This document shows positions 33,181 through 45,100 of a stretch of DNA of 64,000 bases, piece by piece; the first letter of the stretch is position 1; each line of letters opens with the position of its first letter. Where the stretch lies: positions 106,359,937 through 106,423,936 of the forward strand of contig NC_133665.1 of the NCBI RefSeq assembly GCF_037893015.1, read 5' to 3'. Made by a program: the position numbers and the translations under genes. Below the pieces are notes generated by a model. It did not search any database. It was not told where the DNA came from and saw only the letters and a program-made list of their open reading frames with translations. This DNA comes from Macrotis lagotis (Eukaryota; Chordata; Mammalia; Peramelemorphia; Peramelidae).

Positions 33181-34045
33181 ATGTTCCATCTGGAGTAAAC
33201 CAACATTGATAAGTTACATTTGGAAGTCTAGTGACATATTTCAGTTTTCAGTCTTAACTTTTGATCTCTATGAAATGGCAAATTCCAGACATATTCTTTA
33301 ATCTGTTTATTATGTACTCTGAGAATGATTCTCCTATTGAAGATAAAATATTATACTTTCTATAGCTTCCCTGGGGTGATGGGCCCTTTGATTCATTAAT
33401 ATTTTATGGATACTTTCTAAATCTGTAGTCCATTTTTCTGTTTCAAAAGTTTAAGTTATTGTGAAGTTATTAATTGCTCTAAATGTCTATTCCCATTTGA
33501 CTTTGACCTGTGAGATGCCAATAAGTCTCTTGAAATATATAATAGCTTTCTCCTTGATAATTTTATGTTCAATCTGTCTTGCCTAGAGAAGTCCAATGTA
33601 TTTGTAATAATAAGAAGAAGAATACAAGGTAATTGTTATATGACAATAATAATTGTTAAGAAATCAAAACAATGATTTGATACAGATCATGAAACATCAT
33701 ATGGAAAATAATAATTATTATTACTATAACTGTTACCTTCTCTTCTCACATTTTAAGAAATTGGATATGATATAAATGTTCTGAGGGTTAGTTGCTATAT
33801 TGCTATTATTCTTTCATATTTGATATTTTTAAGTGATGCTATATAGGTAGATAAAAGACTTTATTTCAATTCAGTAAGAGTATTGGAATGCAAGCTCATT
33901 TTCTGTAGACTCACTGAAAGTATCTGAGGAAAATTCAATAGTAGACGTCATGATAGACCTTGTCTTCTTTCCACATGATTTTAATTCCTTCTGCTAGGTC
34001 TTCATTTTTTGAAAGTTTTTCCTTCCATGTACTATAATTTAGAAA
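33181..34045. other. AT-rich stretch, nothing recognised
   Basis: AT-rich, with TAA/AAT-rich patches at 33,600-33,730. No exon or classified repeat seen. Confidence 0.5.
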
Positions 34046-34049
34046 TTAT

Positions 34050-34220
34050 GAGTTTTCAAAGGATTACAGATAAAGAATGTAAAAGGACCTTAGAGTTCAT
34101 AGAAGAGGCAACTGAATACTGGAGAAGTTACATGATTTAACCCAGAGTCACAAGCTTAAAAATGTCTGAGGTGAGATTTGAACCCTGGTCATTGTTATCA
34201 GAGTTCAGTGATCCAGCTAA
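34050..34220 (+). repeat. MIR-type SINE
   Basis: 'gattacagataaagaatgtaaaaggaccttagagttc', 'aacccagagtcacaagc', 'tgaggtgagatttgaaccctgg'. Confidence 0.65.
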
Positions 34221-36260
34221 TATTTATGTCCAAATAGTTGTGGGCAGCAGTTCTGTCTGTAAATGATATTCAGACTCTAGTATTGTTTGTTTCCTCAATT
34301 CTCCAGGCTATCTTGGAGTTTGTGTTTGTAGTTCAGGCATTTCTCATTTGTTAGTCTATGCAGGAAATCAAATTTCTGTTTAGTCCTAGACATTTGATCA
34401 TGTGATTACTTTGTAGGTATCATCTAGGTGCTCTATTTTTGCAATCCGCAGCGATAGGTTGTGCAATTTTGCCCATTTCATTTCATGATCTGTATTAATC
34501 AATGAATCTGATTTCCTTACAGAATATCTGACATTATTGTAGGAAAAATGCATTCATTCATGACAGTTATAGCAGATAGTGGGTTTTCAAAAAGTAACTC
34601 TGATTTAGCATAGTTGAACTTTTAGGTGGCTTCATACTATTAAGCTTTAAAAGGGGGTTTTCAAAATTTCAATCTTAAATAATTTTCAAAATTATTTAAG
34701 ACATAGGTGTTATTTTGGTTATTCATTTCTTTTTGGGGAATATTTTGGTATTTTGCGTTGAGTAGGTTTTTAGTGATTTCAAATGCTTCAAATTTTTCTT
34801 TGGAAATAAGTAATAAGTCAATTTTCACTCGTTTCATTTAATTTAGGTTGAGGAATAAAATTATTTCTTCTATTTGACTTTCATAGATCTGCAATATGTT
34901 TCTGTATGACTTGGAGCTAAGGGTATTGTTGATAAAAAGTAGCATAAAGTCATTTTCTATAATTGTAAGATTATTTCCAAGTTTGTTATGATGTAGTAAT
35001 GTCTTATAATACTGTAAAAGCATTAACATCTTCAATTCATTTCCTGCCCACCTGTGGTTTGCCTGTTTAAGTGGCCAGTGTCATCTGTCCTGAAACATTT
35101 CCTGCAGGTGGATTATTGGTATTTCTGATTTGTTCCAATATATGTTGCCTTCTCCCAATGTGGGGAACCAGAACTCACAAAAACACCACATCTTCTACTC
35201 TATTTGGCATCAAGGTGATCATCAAGATGGTTCCAAGTTGGGCCAGCCTGGAACACAAGACCTGGAGTACTAATCCAATCAATGGCATCATGAGAGCCTA
35301 ACTGGTCATAACTTCATATTTCCTGCCAGGTTATCATAGCTGCCATAGTGAGTGGTCTAGGGATGCTCAGAGACCCCATTGTACATTGCCCTGACTGGCA
35401 TTTTCTAACTTTGCCATTGCTTTCAGTAAACAACACAGGCTTGTTGTTGTTATTATTGCTACCATTTTATTATATAATTTTATTATATAATTGCTACTAT
35501 TTTATAGAATTAAATTGAAATGAGGGAACTAGCAAGATGAGATCAATCTCCAGTGGTTGATAGTACAACACACACCAGAGAGTATTTTTTGTATTGACTT
35601 ATGACTTGATAAAAAAAAAATTCTTCTAACAGTTATTTTACCCCATCTGTTTCCTTGTTGTTTAGAGTAGCTTCCTAAAGACTGAGAACTCATGTCAGGA
35701 AATGAGGGAGCTGTGAGGTTTGGTCCCTAGAGCCTGAGAAAAAGGCAACTTGAGTAGAAGCAAAAGGTAGAAAACAGGTTAAGCCCTTATCTCAGTGACC
35801 AGCTTGATGGTAACATCTTATCAACACATAGTGAGCTCAGTTCTTCCCCATTTTATGAGCCACAACTCAAGAAATCTTAAGGTTGAAATTCATCATTTCA
35901 AATCTAGCTGAGCCTATATTCAGAATTTCTCCAATTCTAAACTTTTTCTCCTGAGCCAAGTTAAATTATGCCTCTGCAGACTGAAAGCTCCTTGAGGGCA
36001 AGGAACTATCTCCCCAGAAGACTGAGAAATCCCTGAGGACAAAGAATTGGCATGATCCTCTTCTATCCCTTTAGCCTCTGTTCTCAGAGGGCATTTCTGA
36101 CCCCCTACCACCTCTACTCTACTCCTAGACAGTGCCTTCTAAATCAGAGACAGACTCTGATTCTTCTCTATTTCCCTCAGATTCTTTTCTTCAGTTATCC
36201 CCACAGTTCACTAGAGCCAAGTTTTAGGCATAGGAGTTTGCTCAGGATAGATTTGATGAC
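34221..36260. other. AT-rich stretch, nothing recognised
   Basis: Long unassigned block. A (C)AAT/TATAATT-rich patch at 35,450-35,520 and an A10 run at 35,611-35,620 stand out. The frame at 35,071-35,301 has no recognisable domain. Confidence 0.45.
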
Positions 36261-36414
36261 TTTTTTTTTTAGGTTTTTGCAAGGCAAATGGGGTTAAAAG
36301 TGGCTTACTCAAGACCACACAACTAGGTAATTATTAAGTATCTGAGGCCGGATTTGAATTCAGGTACTCTTGACTCCAGGGCCAGTGCTCTATCCACTGC
36401 CACCTAGCCGCTCC
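36261..36414 (-). mobile_element. Marsupial tRNA-derived SINE
   Basis: Reverse copy: T10 tail, 'ttgcaaggcaaatggggtt', to 'ctatccactgccacctagccg'. Confidence 0.92.
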
Positions 36415-36499
36415 AGACTAAATTTGATGACTTATACTTGTGTTCTGCGCCTATTCCCACTTGTTCCAGCCCTTACCTCCTATCATTTTATCAGTAATT

Positions 36500-36742
36500 T
36501 GGAGCAGTGAGGTGGTACAGTCAAATCTGACTTCAAATACTTACTAGCTGTGTGACCTTGGGCAAGTCATTTAAGCCTGATTACCTTACATCCAGGGCCA
36601 TCTCCAGTCATCTTGAGGACAAAGTGGGGCTAGTGCCTTAGCACAGGCTCTCCCTCTCTCAAATCCAATTCACTTGCTTGTCAATACATCAGTTCCCAGT
36701 TGTGATCTTTGAAAGACAAACATCATCATCATCATCATCATC
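36500..36742 (+). repeat. SINE of the 'catctccagtcatcttg' class with (ATC)n tail
   Basis: 'ggtggtacagtcaaatctgacttc', 'tgtgaccttgggcaagtcattt', 'ggccatctccagtcatcttgagg', 'caattcacttgcttgtc'; ends in seven ATC units. Confidence 0.75.
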
Positions 36743-36959
36743 ACTGTGTTACAGAGTCCATGAGTGTCCTTGCTAACCTGTATCAGTCTGTGAACTTGGA
36801 TGAGAAATAGAAAATTACATCTTTATTTTCACTAACCTTTAACTGAAATTTAGAATTCCCTTTGATTATTAAAAATATTATTCTGAGAAGGGATCCGTAG
36901 GCTTACCAGATTGCCAAAGGAGTAAATTTCATTTAAAAAAAAATCCAAACAACAAATCA

Positions 36960-37345
36960 CCCTTTATAGACAGGAATAGGATAGTAGGAGATGCAGGTTG
37001 GGGTTAGAGTATCACCCACGGGAGATCAGATTCAAGTTTCCTTCCAGGTTGACCCAGAACACCCCAGGATCTGGCTTCTGGTGGAGACAAGGGATGGAAA
37101 CAGCTCATGTCTGGGACCAGGGTGGGTTTATAAAGTCCATAAATAAACAGACTGCACTCCCTACCCCCAGCTTCAGTGCCTCTGGAGAAGGGTGGAGGGA
37201 CCCTAGCCCAGGGACCTTTCCTCCAATCATCTTTGTTTACATTCTCTCCCCAATGAGCCCGAATTGCGTTTCTATTTATGATTCAAGGGAGTTAAAGAGC
37301 CAGGACTGCGCAAGCCCTGCCCGTTCCCATGGTAACGTCAGAATC
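36960..37345. promoter_or_regulatory. Candidate promoter/enhancer with dense motifs
   Basis: A non-repeat island. It holds TTTATAAAG (37,127-37,135), CCAAT (37,223-37,227), FOX TGTTTAC (37,234-37,240), MEF2-like CTATTTATG (37,272-37,280), and an RFX X-box GTTCCCATGGTAAC (37,323-37,336) overlapping a CRE-like TAACGTCA (37,333-37,340). It ends at a C run and (AC)n. No coding exon of a known protein could be tied to it. Confidence 0.4.
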
Positions 37346-37368
37346 TTCCCCCCCCCCTCAACCCCCCA

Positions 37369-37432
<64 letters not shown>
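37369..37432. repeat. (AC)n microsatellite
   Basis: About 31 uninterrupted AC units after a C-rich run. Confidence 0.97.
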
Positions 37433-37434
<2 letters not shown>

Positions 37435-37554
37435 CAGCCCAAACCAGCTCCTGGGAAACTGAGAAATTAAGGAGAAAGGGAAGCAGACAGGAAAAATAGC
37501 TTGGGTCCTGGCCCACCCAGCTGAAGAGAAAGCAAGGTCCCATTATTATAAAGA

Positions 37555-37755
37555 TAATCCCAGAGATACCTAATCAAGGATGAAAATGATCTCAAAGATC
37601 TCCTAGTCCAACCCCTTAATTTACAGATGGGGAAACTAAGACAAGAAAGGAGCTATGAAGATTACCCAGTACCCACTAATAAAGAAGAGTTGGGAATCTA
37701 AACTGGGTCTGCTGACTCCTCACCCAGCATTCATTTTACCTTAACTCACCACACC
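37555..37755 (+). repeat. MIR-type SINE
   Basis: 'ggatgaaaatgatctcaaagatctcctagtccaaccccttaatttacagatggggaaac' through 'ctgggtctgctgactcctcacccagcattc'. Confidence 0.8.
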
Positions 37756-38589
37756 ACACTGTTTTTAGCTGATTCTACCTCAGTGACTTTCTCTTCCAGA
37801 GAACCCTCAGGACCCCTCAGATCCCCCGCTACCCCCCAGCAATATCAGAGCCCTCCCTCTGCTTCCCCTTTCCCATTTCCAGAAAACAATAACTCCTGTT
37901 TCCCAGCTCCAAACCTCCTCTACCATCTATTCCTGCATCCCCTTTCCTTTCCAGGTCTAAGCGTCCTTTGGCATGAATTTTGTGTGCTCGAGTGTGAATC
38001 CTCTTTCTATCTGGATTAGGTCTTTTTCTCCAAAGAGAAGTAGATTTCCAGGCAAGCTCATCCCTCTCCCTATCCATACATATTCCTAGCAGACTTTGTA
38101 ACTTCTCTAGTCTCCCCTCAAGCTCTAGGCCCCAGTGGAATTGAATCCCATAGCATCTCTCTGCTTTGGTCTCCTGAGCATCTCCAACTGGAGCTGCCTG
38201 TCTGGACTATGCCAGAGTCTTTTGCCAAGCTCAGCCTGGGGTCTATTGATGCCAGCCCCCAAAGAAGATGCTTCTTAATTTCTGAACTAATTCCTGGTCA
38301 CCCTTTTCTTCTTTCCCTTTGGGTCCAAGTAAGATTTGGCTCACTGGCTCCTTGTCCACTGCCACATCCTACTCCTACTCCCTGGGGAGAGTATCACAGG
38401 CTTTTTAATGTTCCTGAGGACCAGAAAACAGACTGCCTAAAATAAATAACACACTTGGGAAAGTTAAGAGTCACATGGCATCTCTCACAGAACACTTTAG
38501 CTGTTAGTTTGGGGAATGAATGGAACGATTCCTCTCACTAACTCTTTCCTTTCCCTTCCTGATTTGAAAACTGACTCCCTCTGCCTTGA
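37756..38589. other. Non-repeat stretch, no confirmed exon
   Basis: Contains splice-like words (acceptor-like 'gactttctcttccag' ending at 37,799; donor-like 'caagtaaga' near 38,330), but no recognisable protein in any frame. Could be untranslated or chance. Confidence 0.3.
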
Positions 38590-38715
38590 CTAGGTGGTCC
38601 TGGAATCAGGAAGATCAGAGTTTAAAACTAACCTCAGACAATTCCTAGCTATGTGAACCTAGATGAGTCTTTTAATCTCTGTTTGACTCAGTTTCCTTAA
38701 CCATAAAATGTATAA
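38590..38715 (+). repeat. MIR-type SINE fragment
   Basis: 'ggtggtcctggaatcaggaagatcagagtttaaaactaacctcag', 'ctgtttgactcagtttcc'. Confidence 0.65.
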
Positions 38716-38928
38716 ATGCTTATTTCCTTCTATCTTCTTTTATTTCCAAGTAGACCACCTGTTATGTGAGGACTGAATGCCACCATTCCCAAACAGAACT
38801 GAATCTGAACACTTGATTTTCTATTAAGGAACAATTGGGTTCCCACTGCTGCTAAGCTATCCTATTAGATCTCCCAGCAGTGTGTTTCCAGACCTTTTCA
38901 TATCTCCTCAAAAGTCCAATGACTCTCA

Positions 38929-38931
<3 letters not shown>

Positions 38932-39023
<92 letters not shown>
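38932..39023. repeat. (CT)n microsatellite
   Basis: About 46 uninterrupted CT units, the longest pure dinucleotide run in the window. Confidence 0.98.
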
Positions 39024-39025
<2 letters not shown>

Positions 39026-39299
39026 GAGAACTTTACCTTATATTTTACAGAAAATAACTAAGGCCATTTATCTTAAACTATATCTCTTCCTTAGCTCCTT
39101 CTGTCTCTTGCCACTATCTTCTTATCTGGCTTCTGCCTTATCTCCATGTCTGTCTTCTGTCACTATCACTAAATCTTGTTTTGTGTAATGAGGTAACCTT
39201 ACTCCATACCAAAGACTGTCCCTTTTCCTTCTCAAGTAACTTCATTTTATTTTCTTTCCCCCTCAGATCATCCTTTGACTGCCTATAAACATGATATAG
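39024..39299. other. No recognised gene
   Basis: Unassigned pyrimidine-rich sequence following the CT run. Confidence 0.5.
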
Positions 39300-39535
39300 T
39301 ATAGTAGACTGAGTGCTAGACTTAGAGTCAGGAAGATTCATCTTTCTGAGTTTAAATTTTGCCTCAGATACTTACTGAGTGACCCTGAGCAAGTCGCCTA
39401 ACTCTATTTGCCTCAGCTCCTCATTTGCAAAGGAGCTGGAGAAGGAAATGGTAAAACACTCCAGTATCTTTGCCAAGAAAACCCCAAAGAGAGTCACGAA
39501 GAGTCGGACACGACTGAAATAACTAAACATAAATA
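39300..39535 (+). mobile_element. MIR-derived SINE ('aagaaaaccccaaag' class)
   Basis: 'gactgagtgctagacttagagtcaggaagattc', 'ctggagaaggaaatgg', 'gccaagaaaaccccaaag', 'gaagagtcggacacgactg'. The best-preserved copy of this class here. Confidence 0.92.
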
Positions 39536-39539
39536 TGCC

Positions 39540-40805
39540 TAAGTTTCTTGAAAAAACTCTCATTGGATCTTTTATCCCTGCTAATTATCATCCTATATCT
39601 CTTCTGTCCTTTGTAATGAAACTCTTTGAAATGTCCATCTACAACAGATAATCACTATTTTCTCTTTTCTCATTCTCTCCTTAACTTCTTGCAATCTGAC
39701 TTCCAACTGTATCATTCCACCAAAACTGTCTCCAGAATTTAGTTGGCAAATCCAATGGCCTTTCTTTAATCCTCATTGTCCTTGTCCTCTCTTAGACCTC
39801 TGCACAGGCTTTGGCCCTCTTTCGACTCCTTGGTAGTCTCTCCTGGTTCTCCTAGCTATATGACCATGGTCTCTTAGTCTCCTTTGATGGAACCCCCTCC
39901 CAGATTATACCCTCTGACTAACCACAGATGTTCCACAGATTTCTGTCCTGGAACTCTTCTCTCTATATATACTACTTCACCTGATGATCTCATCAACTTC
40001 CATTGATTTAATTACCATATCTATGCTGATCATTCTCAAATCTACCTTTCCTGCCCCAATTTCTTAAAGAATTCATAATCTTTATTGTGGAGGGCAATAA
40101 CATCATCTCAGACCCTCAGGCTCACAACTTAAGAGTCATCTTGGATTCCTCACTATTTTTCACTTCCCTCCTCTACCCCAAATCCAATCTGTTGTCAATG
40201 CCTGTCAATTTCACCGATTTCAATATCTCTCCAATCTTTCTCTCTTTTGACACTGCTGCCACTTTGGTACAGACCTCTTTTCTGGATTACTGCAATATCC
40301 TCCTGATGGGTCTTCCTGCCTCAGAGGGTTTCTTCTCAATCCAGTTCCTTCTCAATTCAGAAATTATTTTTCCTAAAACTCAGATCTGGTCATGTCACTC
40401 CTGCCACTCAATAAATGTAAGTGACCTCAATAAACTTAAGATCACCTCCACAATAAAATATAAAAATCTTCTATTCATCATTCAAAGCCATTACCACTTA
40501 CTCCCTCCTACCTTTCTAGCTTTTTTAGATATCTTACTCTCCAATGTGTATTCTTTGATCTAATGACACTGGTCTCCTGGCTAGTCCATCAACACAACAC
40601 TACATCTCTCATCTCCAGGCATTTTCTCTAGCAGTTCCCTAAAGCTTGGAATACTCCCCTCCTCCATTCTGCTTAAGGACTTCTCAGGTTTCCTTTAACT
40701 CCCAACTAAAATCTCTTTTTTTAAAATAGGAAATATTTTTCAACCCCCCCATTATTTTAGTTATTTTTTAGCTATTTCCTATTTATACTGTATAGAGCTA
40801 GTTGG

Positions 40806-40841
<36 letters not shown>

Positions 40842-40940
40842 TATTCTTTTGTATGTCATCTTTTCCTTTAGATGATAAACTCCTTGAGGGCAGGGATTAT
40901 CTGTCTCTTTTGTATCCCCATTGCCTGGCACATATGCCCC
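39540..40940 (-). mobile_element. Long L2 LINE segment (antisense)
   Basis: A roughly 1.4 kb antisense L2 order: 'tctacaacagataatcac', 'ttctgtcctggaactcttctc', 'cttccattgatttaattacc', 'cctgtcaatttcaccgatttc', 'tctggattactgcaatatcctcc', 'cagatctggtcatgtcactcc', and the end block 'ctccttgagggcagggatt'. No intact reverse-transcriptase frame remains. An internal TA microsatellite sits at 40,806-40,845. Confidence 0.85.
40806..40845. repeat. (TA)n microsatellite in L2
   Basis: TA units with one TG interruption. Confidence 0.95.
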
Positions 40941-40954
40941 CCTCTGCCCCACCC

Positions 40955-41082
40955 AAGGCATTAGGGTTAAGTGGTTTGTCCGAGATCACACAGCTAAGGG
41001 AGTATTAAATGTCTAACTGAATTTGAACTCAGGTCCTCCTAACACCAGGGTCAGTGCTCTATCTGCTGCACCACCTAGCTGC
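40955..41082 (-). mobile_element. Diverged tRNA-derived SINE
   Basis: Lacks the A-tail part; 'aaggcattagggttaagtgg', 'gatcacacagctaaggg', 'cagtgctctatctgctgcaccacctagctgc'. Confidence 0.85.
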
Positions 41083-41084
41083 AT

Positions 41085-41290
41085 GATTGACTTCAGATAT
41101 TCTTTAATCTCTTTGGGCCACAGTTTCTTTGTGTATAAAATGAACAGGAAAGATTAAATTATCTTAGTCTCTTGTAGGTATGAATCCTATTATCTTGAGT
41201 CCTTGAGGGCAGGAACTATCTTTATGTCTCTGGAACTAGTATCCAGCTCTGCAAACTGTAGGCACTTAATGAATGTGTGTTGAGGGAATG
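41085..41290 (-). repeat. MIR and L2 tail fragments
   Basis: 'ctttgggccacagtttctttgtgtataaaatgaacagg' (MIR-like, plus sense), then 'gagtccttgagggcaggaactatc' and 'gtaggcacttaatgaatgtgtg' (L2 tail). Confidence 0.55.
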
Positions 41291-41454
41291 ATAGTGTCCT
41301 GAGTCTCATCCTTTGTTTCTATCTCCCACTATCTTTTAAGAGAATAAATGCCCTAAAATTGCTAATAGTAGGCTATTGGGAAAATATTAGAGGACCCTCT
41401 AAATCTGAGTCTATCTCAGTAGGTTTCTACTTCACAAAGAAGTCATTTTTTAAT

Positions 41455-42420
41455 TTATTTTTTCACATTACTACAATAGTCTTGTTGTTGGAAAAGTAAA
41501 CATAATCCCCTTCACCTCACAAAGATAGAGGAAACCTCAAGAAAAATAAAATGAGAGGAATAAAAAAGATGCTTCAGTCTGTTTTCAGATACCATCACCT
41601 CTGACTTTGGAATAGATAGCATCCTTTATCATAAGTCTGTCAGAAAAGTCACTTCAACACTTCTTCCCACAGTTGTTATTGCCAGCTGTATTTCCCTCCA
41701 TCCTATTCCTCTCCACTCCCATTTATTCTATTCTCTCTCTTTTCAATCTGTCCCTCCTCAAAAGTATGTTGTATTTGACAGCCCTTTCCCATATTCTTCC
41801 CTCTCTTCTATCAATGATACCCCCTCCTCTCTTCCTGTCCCCTTTCCTATCCTTTTTACCTCTAGTATAAGATAGATTTCTATACCCTTTTGAGTGTGTG
41901 TTATTTCCTCTCTGAGTCCATATCGATGAGAATGAAGGCTCACTCATTCCCCCTCACCTTCTCCCCTTCCACCACATTTTAAAAGCTTTTTCTTGCCTCT
42001 TTTACATGAATTATCTTAGTCCATTCTACCTTTCCTTTCTCATTCTCCCAGTACATTCCTTTCTTGCCCATTAACTCCATCTTTATAATACTATTATACC
42101 TTCATATTAATCTCCTTCCTGTGCCTTGACTATATTTGCTCCTGCTAAATTCTCTAATAAATGAGAAGGTTCATATGAGTTATCAGTATCATTTTCCTAT
42201 GCAGAAATACAAGTAGTTCAACTTTATTAAATCTGTCATGATTTGCCCTTCCTGTCCACCTTCTCTAAGCTTCATCTGTCCTTTACTTGAAGATAAAACT
42301 TAAAGAAGTCATTTTAGATCAACATCCTTACCCTCCCATTCATTTTCTCATATCTACCACCTCCATCTTTCCTTTATTTATAACTTACATGCTCAGATCT
42401 GTACCTGGAGTTATAGGGAA
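41455..42420 (-). mobile_element. L1-related fragment (antisense, diverged)
   Basis: 'cttcagtctgttttcagataccatcacctctgac' and 'gataaaaagatagcatcctttatcataagtc'-like words match the L1 block at 21,840. The following T/C-rich part ('gagaaggttcatatgagttatcag', 'cctatgcagaaatacaagtagttc') also fits antisense marsupial L1. Boundaries approximate. Confidence 0.5.
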
Positions 42421-42439
42421 CAAAGGAGGAGAACCATGA

Positions 42440-43121
42440 AGTCATGGAACATCAGAACTTTGAGATCATTCATTTTTTAAATTCTTTTTTTCAATTAAAG
42501 ATCCACCATCTCTCCTCTTCCTCCTACTTTCTACCCTTTAATTATGAAAACAAGAAAAACAAAGCCCCTATTACATACATGTATAGTCAAGCAAAACAAA
42601 TTCTTGCATTGGCCATGTCCAAAAAAAAAAAATGGTTCAATCTGCACACCAGCTCTTTGGAAGTGAGAAGCATATTCATCATCATGAATTTCCAGAGTCC
42701 TGGTTGGTCAGAATTCCTAAGTCTTTCAAAGTTGTCTATCTTTACCATACTATTATTTGATAAAATGTTTTCCTAGTTCTGTTTACTTTATTCTGCATCA
42801 GTTCATACAAATCTTAAGTTTCTCTAACCTCATCCCCTTCATCATTCTTACTGCACAATAGTATTCCATTACATTCATATACTATGACTTGTTCAATTAT
42901 TCCTCTTTGAATGGCATCTTTTTCAGTTTCCAATTCTTTGCCATCACAAATAGAGCTATGACCTTTTCCTCTTTTTTTTGATACCTTTGGGATATAGAAC
43001 TAGTAATCATGTTGCTGAATTAAAAAATATGTACAGTTAATAGTGTTTTTAAGGCATTGTTCCAAATCGCTTTCCAGATTGGCCAAACCAGTTCACAGGT
43101 TACCAATAATGAATTAATATT
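42440..43121 (-). mobile_element. L1 3' region (antisense), left part
   Basis: 'gttctgtttactttattctgcatcagttcatac', 'gcacaatagtattccattacattcatatac', 'ttccaattctttgccatcac', 'gattggccaaaccagttcacagg' follow the L1 order seen at 19,300-20,100. Confidence 0.75.
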
Positions 43122-43418
43122 CAGGGCTTAGGGATATGATGCCCCTGCAATCTAGAAAATCCTAGTAGAATTTTTTGACCCTCCTTTCAGACCACAGAAG
43201 TTGTCTGGTTTTTTTTTCTTTTGTGGGGTGTAAATAGTACCTTATTGTAAAATATGGCTTAAGTATTTCATCATAGGCCTTGAGTTGAATGCTGGGTTTC
43301 ATGTGTCCTCCACAGCTTCCACAAAACTCCTCTGAAATACTCATTTAATTTCTTATTCCAACCTGTGATATAGTGAAACATCAATGGGGAAAGTTGTGAT
43401 GTGGAAGGGATAACTGTA
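43122..43418. mobile_element. About 300 bp unknown insert inside L1
   Basis: L1 sequence stops near 'gaattaatattc' and resumes at 'ttttcccacagcccctc'; a few bases would normally separate these points. The inserted piece matches no SINE or LINE class seen in this window. Clear target-site duplication or terminal repeats were not found. Confidence 0.4.
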
Positions 43419-43565
43419 CCTGTTTTCCCACAGCCCCTCTCAGTAGTTGCCATTTCCTTTTTTTGTCAACTTTGTCAATTTGCTGGGTATATGGTTGAGC
43501 CTCAGAGTTGTTTTTGTTTGCAGTTCTTTAACTATTGTGATTTTGAGGTTCCTCATTTTAGAGAG
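43419..43565 (-). mobile_element. L1 3' region (antisense), right part
   Basis: 'ttttcccacagcccctctcag', 'ccatttcctttttttgtc', 'ggttgagcctcagagttgtttttg', 'gcagttctttaactattgtgattttgagg' continue the L1 order. Confidence 0.65.
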
Positions 43566-43659
43566 TGAAAAAGACCCGATAAGGGATTGGCAATTGCTCT
43601 AGATTATATAGAGTTAGTGGCAAAGTCACGAATTTGAAAGCAGTTTGTTTGGGTGAATT

Positions 43660-44335
43660 TGGAGATAGACAATCTATGTTTGAGTACTTGCCTGGATTTT
43701 GGAAAGTTCCTTAATTTTTCTGCTTCTCAATATTCACATCTGGACTCTTCCATCTCCTTCATCCCACTCACTTCCAGTATTCAATCAGTTGTCAAGTCTG
43801 GTAAATTCTTCCTCCACAAGTTCTTTCACATCCATCCACTTCTCTATTCTAAAATGGCCAACATCCTCATTCAGGTTCTCTTTACCTCTTGCTCTAATAC
43901 CTCCTAATTGGACTTCTGGTTTCTAGTTTTTCCTTCCTTCAAAGGAAAGTCTTTCCTAATTTGACTCCAATTGATTTTTTCCAGACTTATGGTATTTTAC
44001 TCTGCTTCTGTGTTTTAGCCAAAGTGATCTATTAATAAATAATCCTGAAATGGATACCATCTTGTGCTTCTTCATATTTGCAGAAACCATTCCTCATGCC
44101 TGATCTCCATCCCCTTCTGGATGCAGAGTCTCAGACTTCTTAGCTTCACCCAAGGCTCTGTTCATGTGCCATCTTCTAGAGGAATGACCCTTTTCCTAAT
44201 CTACTTGGATATTAAATATACCATCTCTTTCCTCCTCAAATTATCATCTATATACTTGCTGTTTATACATTGTATACAAGTAATGTCTAAGCCTCTTGAA
44301 GGCATGAATTGTACTTGTTTTGTCTAGATACACAA
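43660..44335 (-). mobile_element. L2 LINE (antisense, diverged)
   Basis: 'ttcaatcagttgtcaagtctgg', 'catccatccacttctctattc', 'cttctagaggaatgaccc', 'gtctaagcctcttgaaggcatgaattg' in antisense L2 order. Confidence 0.7.
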
Positions 44336-44875
44336 AAAGACTTTTGTTGGATTATAAAATAGGGGGTTTTGATTAAATGATCCCTGAGACCCCTTCTAAT
44401 TCATAACCTAGGATCCTATCAACCCTGTTCTGCTGGCTCACAGTACAGAGTTTGCTTTCCCCACATTCTAAATGAAAGTTTCCCTGGTCCAGTCTCCTTT
44501 CTCCCATGTCCGACCCTGAGATCAGGTGAAGGGTGGCATTTTCAGTGTGAATTCTTTCAGGACCTTCATAGCAAACCTCACTTTTGGTCTCAGGCCCTGA
44601 AGCCCCCCAGCTACTCCCTGGGGAGCTGGCTTCCCAAAGGCAGGGGATATTTTTAGTTCAGTGCAGGAAGCAGAGTTGACAGTGTCCCAAGTCAACTTCT
44701 TCACGGTTCTAGCCCTGCACACCTCACACCCTCTAAACTCCATTCCCCCTCAATAGAAGGATGAATGTTCTGACTTTCCCCACTTTATGGAGCAACAAGC
44801 TGACCCCCAGACAAGGGAAAGGAGTTGATCAAATGACCTAAGTGAGCTGTGATATAGCCAGCTCATTAAGGTGTT
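44336..44875. other. No recognised gene
   Basis: A MIR tail at 44,340-44,415; the remainder is unassigned. The minus-strand frame at 44,522-44,743 has no known domain. Confidence 0.5.
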
Positions 44876-44879
44876 TCTC

Positions 44880-45100
44880 TAATCTGTGAAGGTCCACATT
44901 ATAATAATTTCTATAAATACTGCAAGGTATTTTATAGGGCATTTTCCCCATAACAAGCACATGAGTTAAACAGTGTATTATTATTCTCATTTTACAGGTG
45001 TGAAAACTGAGGTCACTTAACCATGAGCTAGCTAAATGTTAAGAGTTCGGATTGGAACCATATCTCCTGACTCAGACCATTTCTCTTGATTTGGTTTTTG
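44880..45100 (+). repeat. MIR-type SINE
   Basis: 'ctgcaaggtattttatagggc', 'ttattattctcattttacaggtgtgaaaactgagg', 'gagttcggattggaacc'. The next SINE is inserted at its end. Confidence 0.7.

Noticed and set aside
35071..35301. 76-codon plus-strand frame
   Set aside because: No homologue or motif recognised and flanked by AT-rich unclassified DNA; insufficient support.
36998..37462. 154-codon plus-strand frame
   Set aside because: Starts at TTG, overlaps the motif island and ends in translated (AC)n; no domain.
39138..39341. Minus-strand 67-codon frame
   Set aside because: Crosses into the MIR-derived SINE; no known domain.
40087..40563. 158-codon plus-strand frame
   Set aside because: Starts at GTG and lies on the antisense strand of an L2 element.
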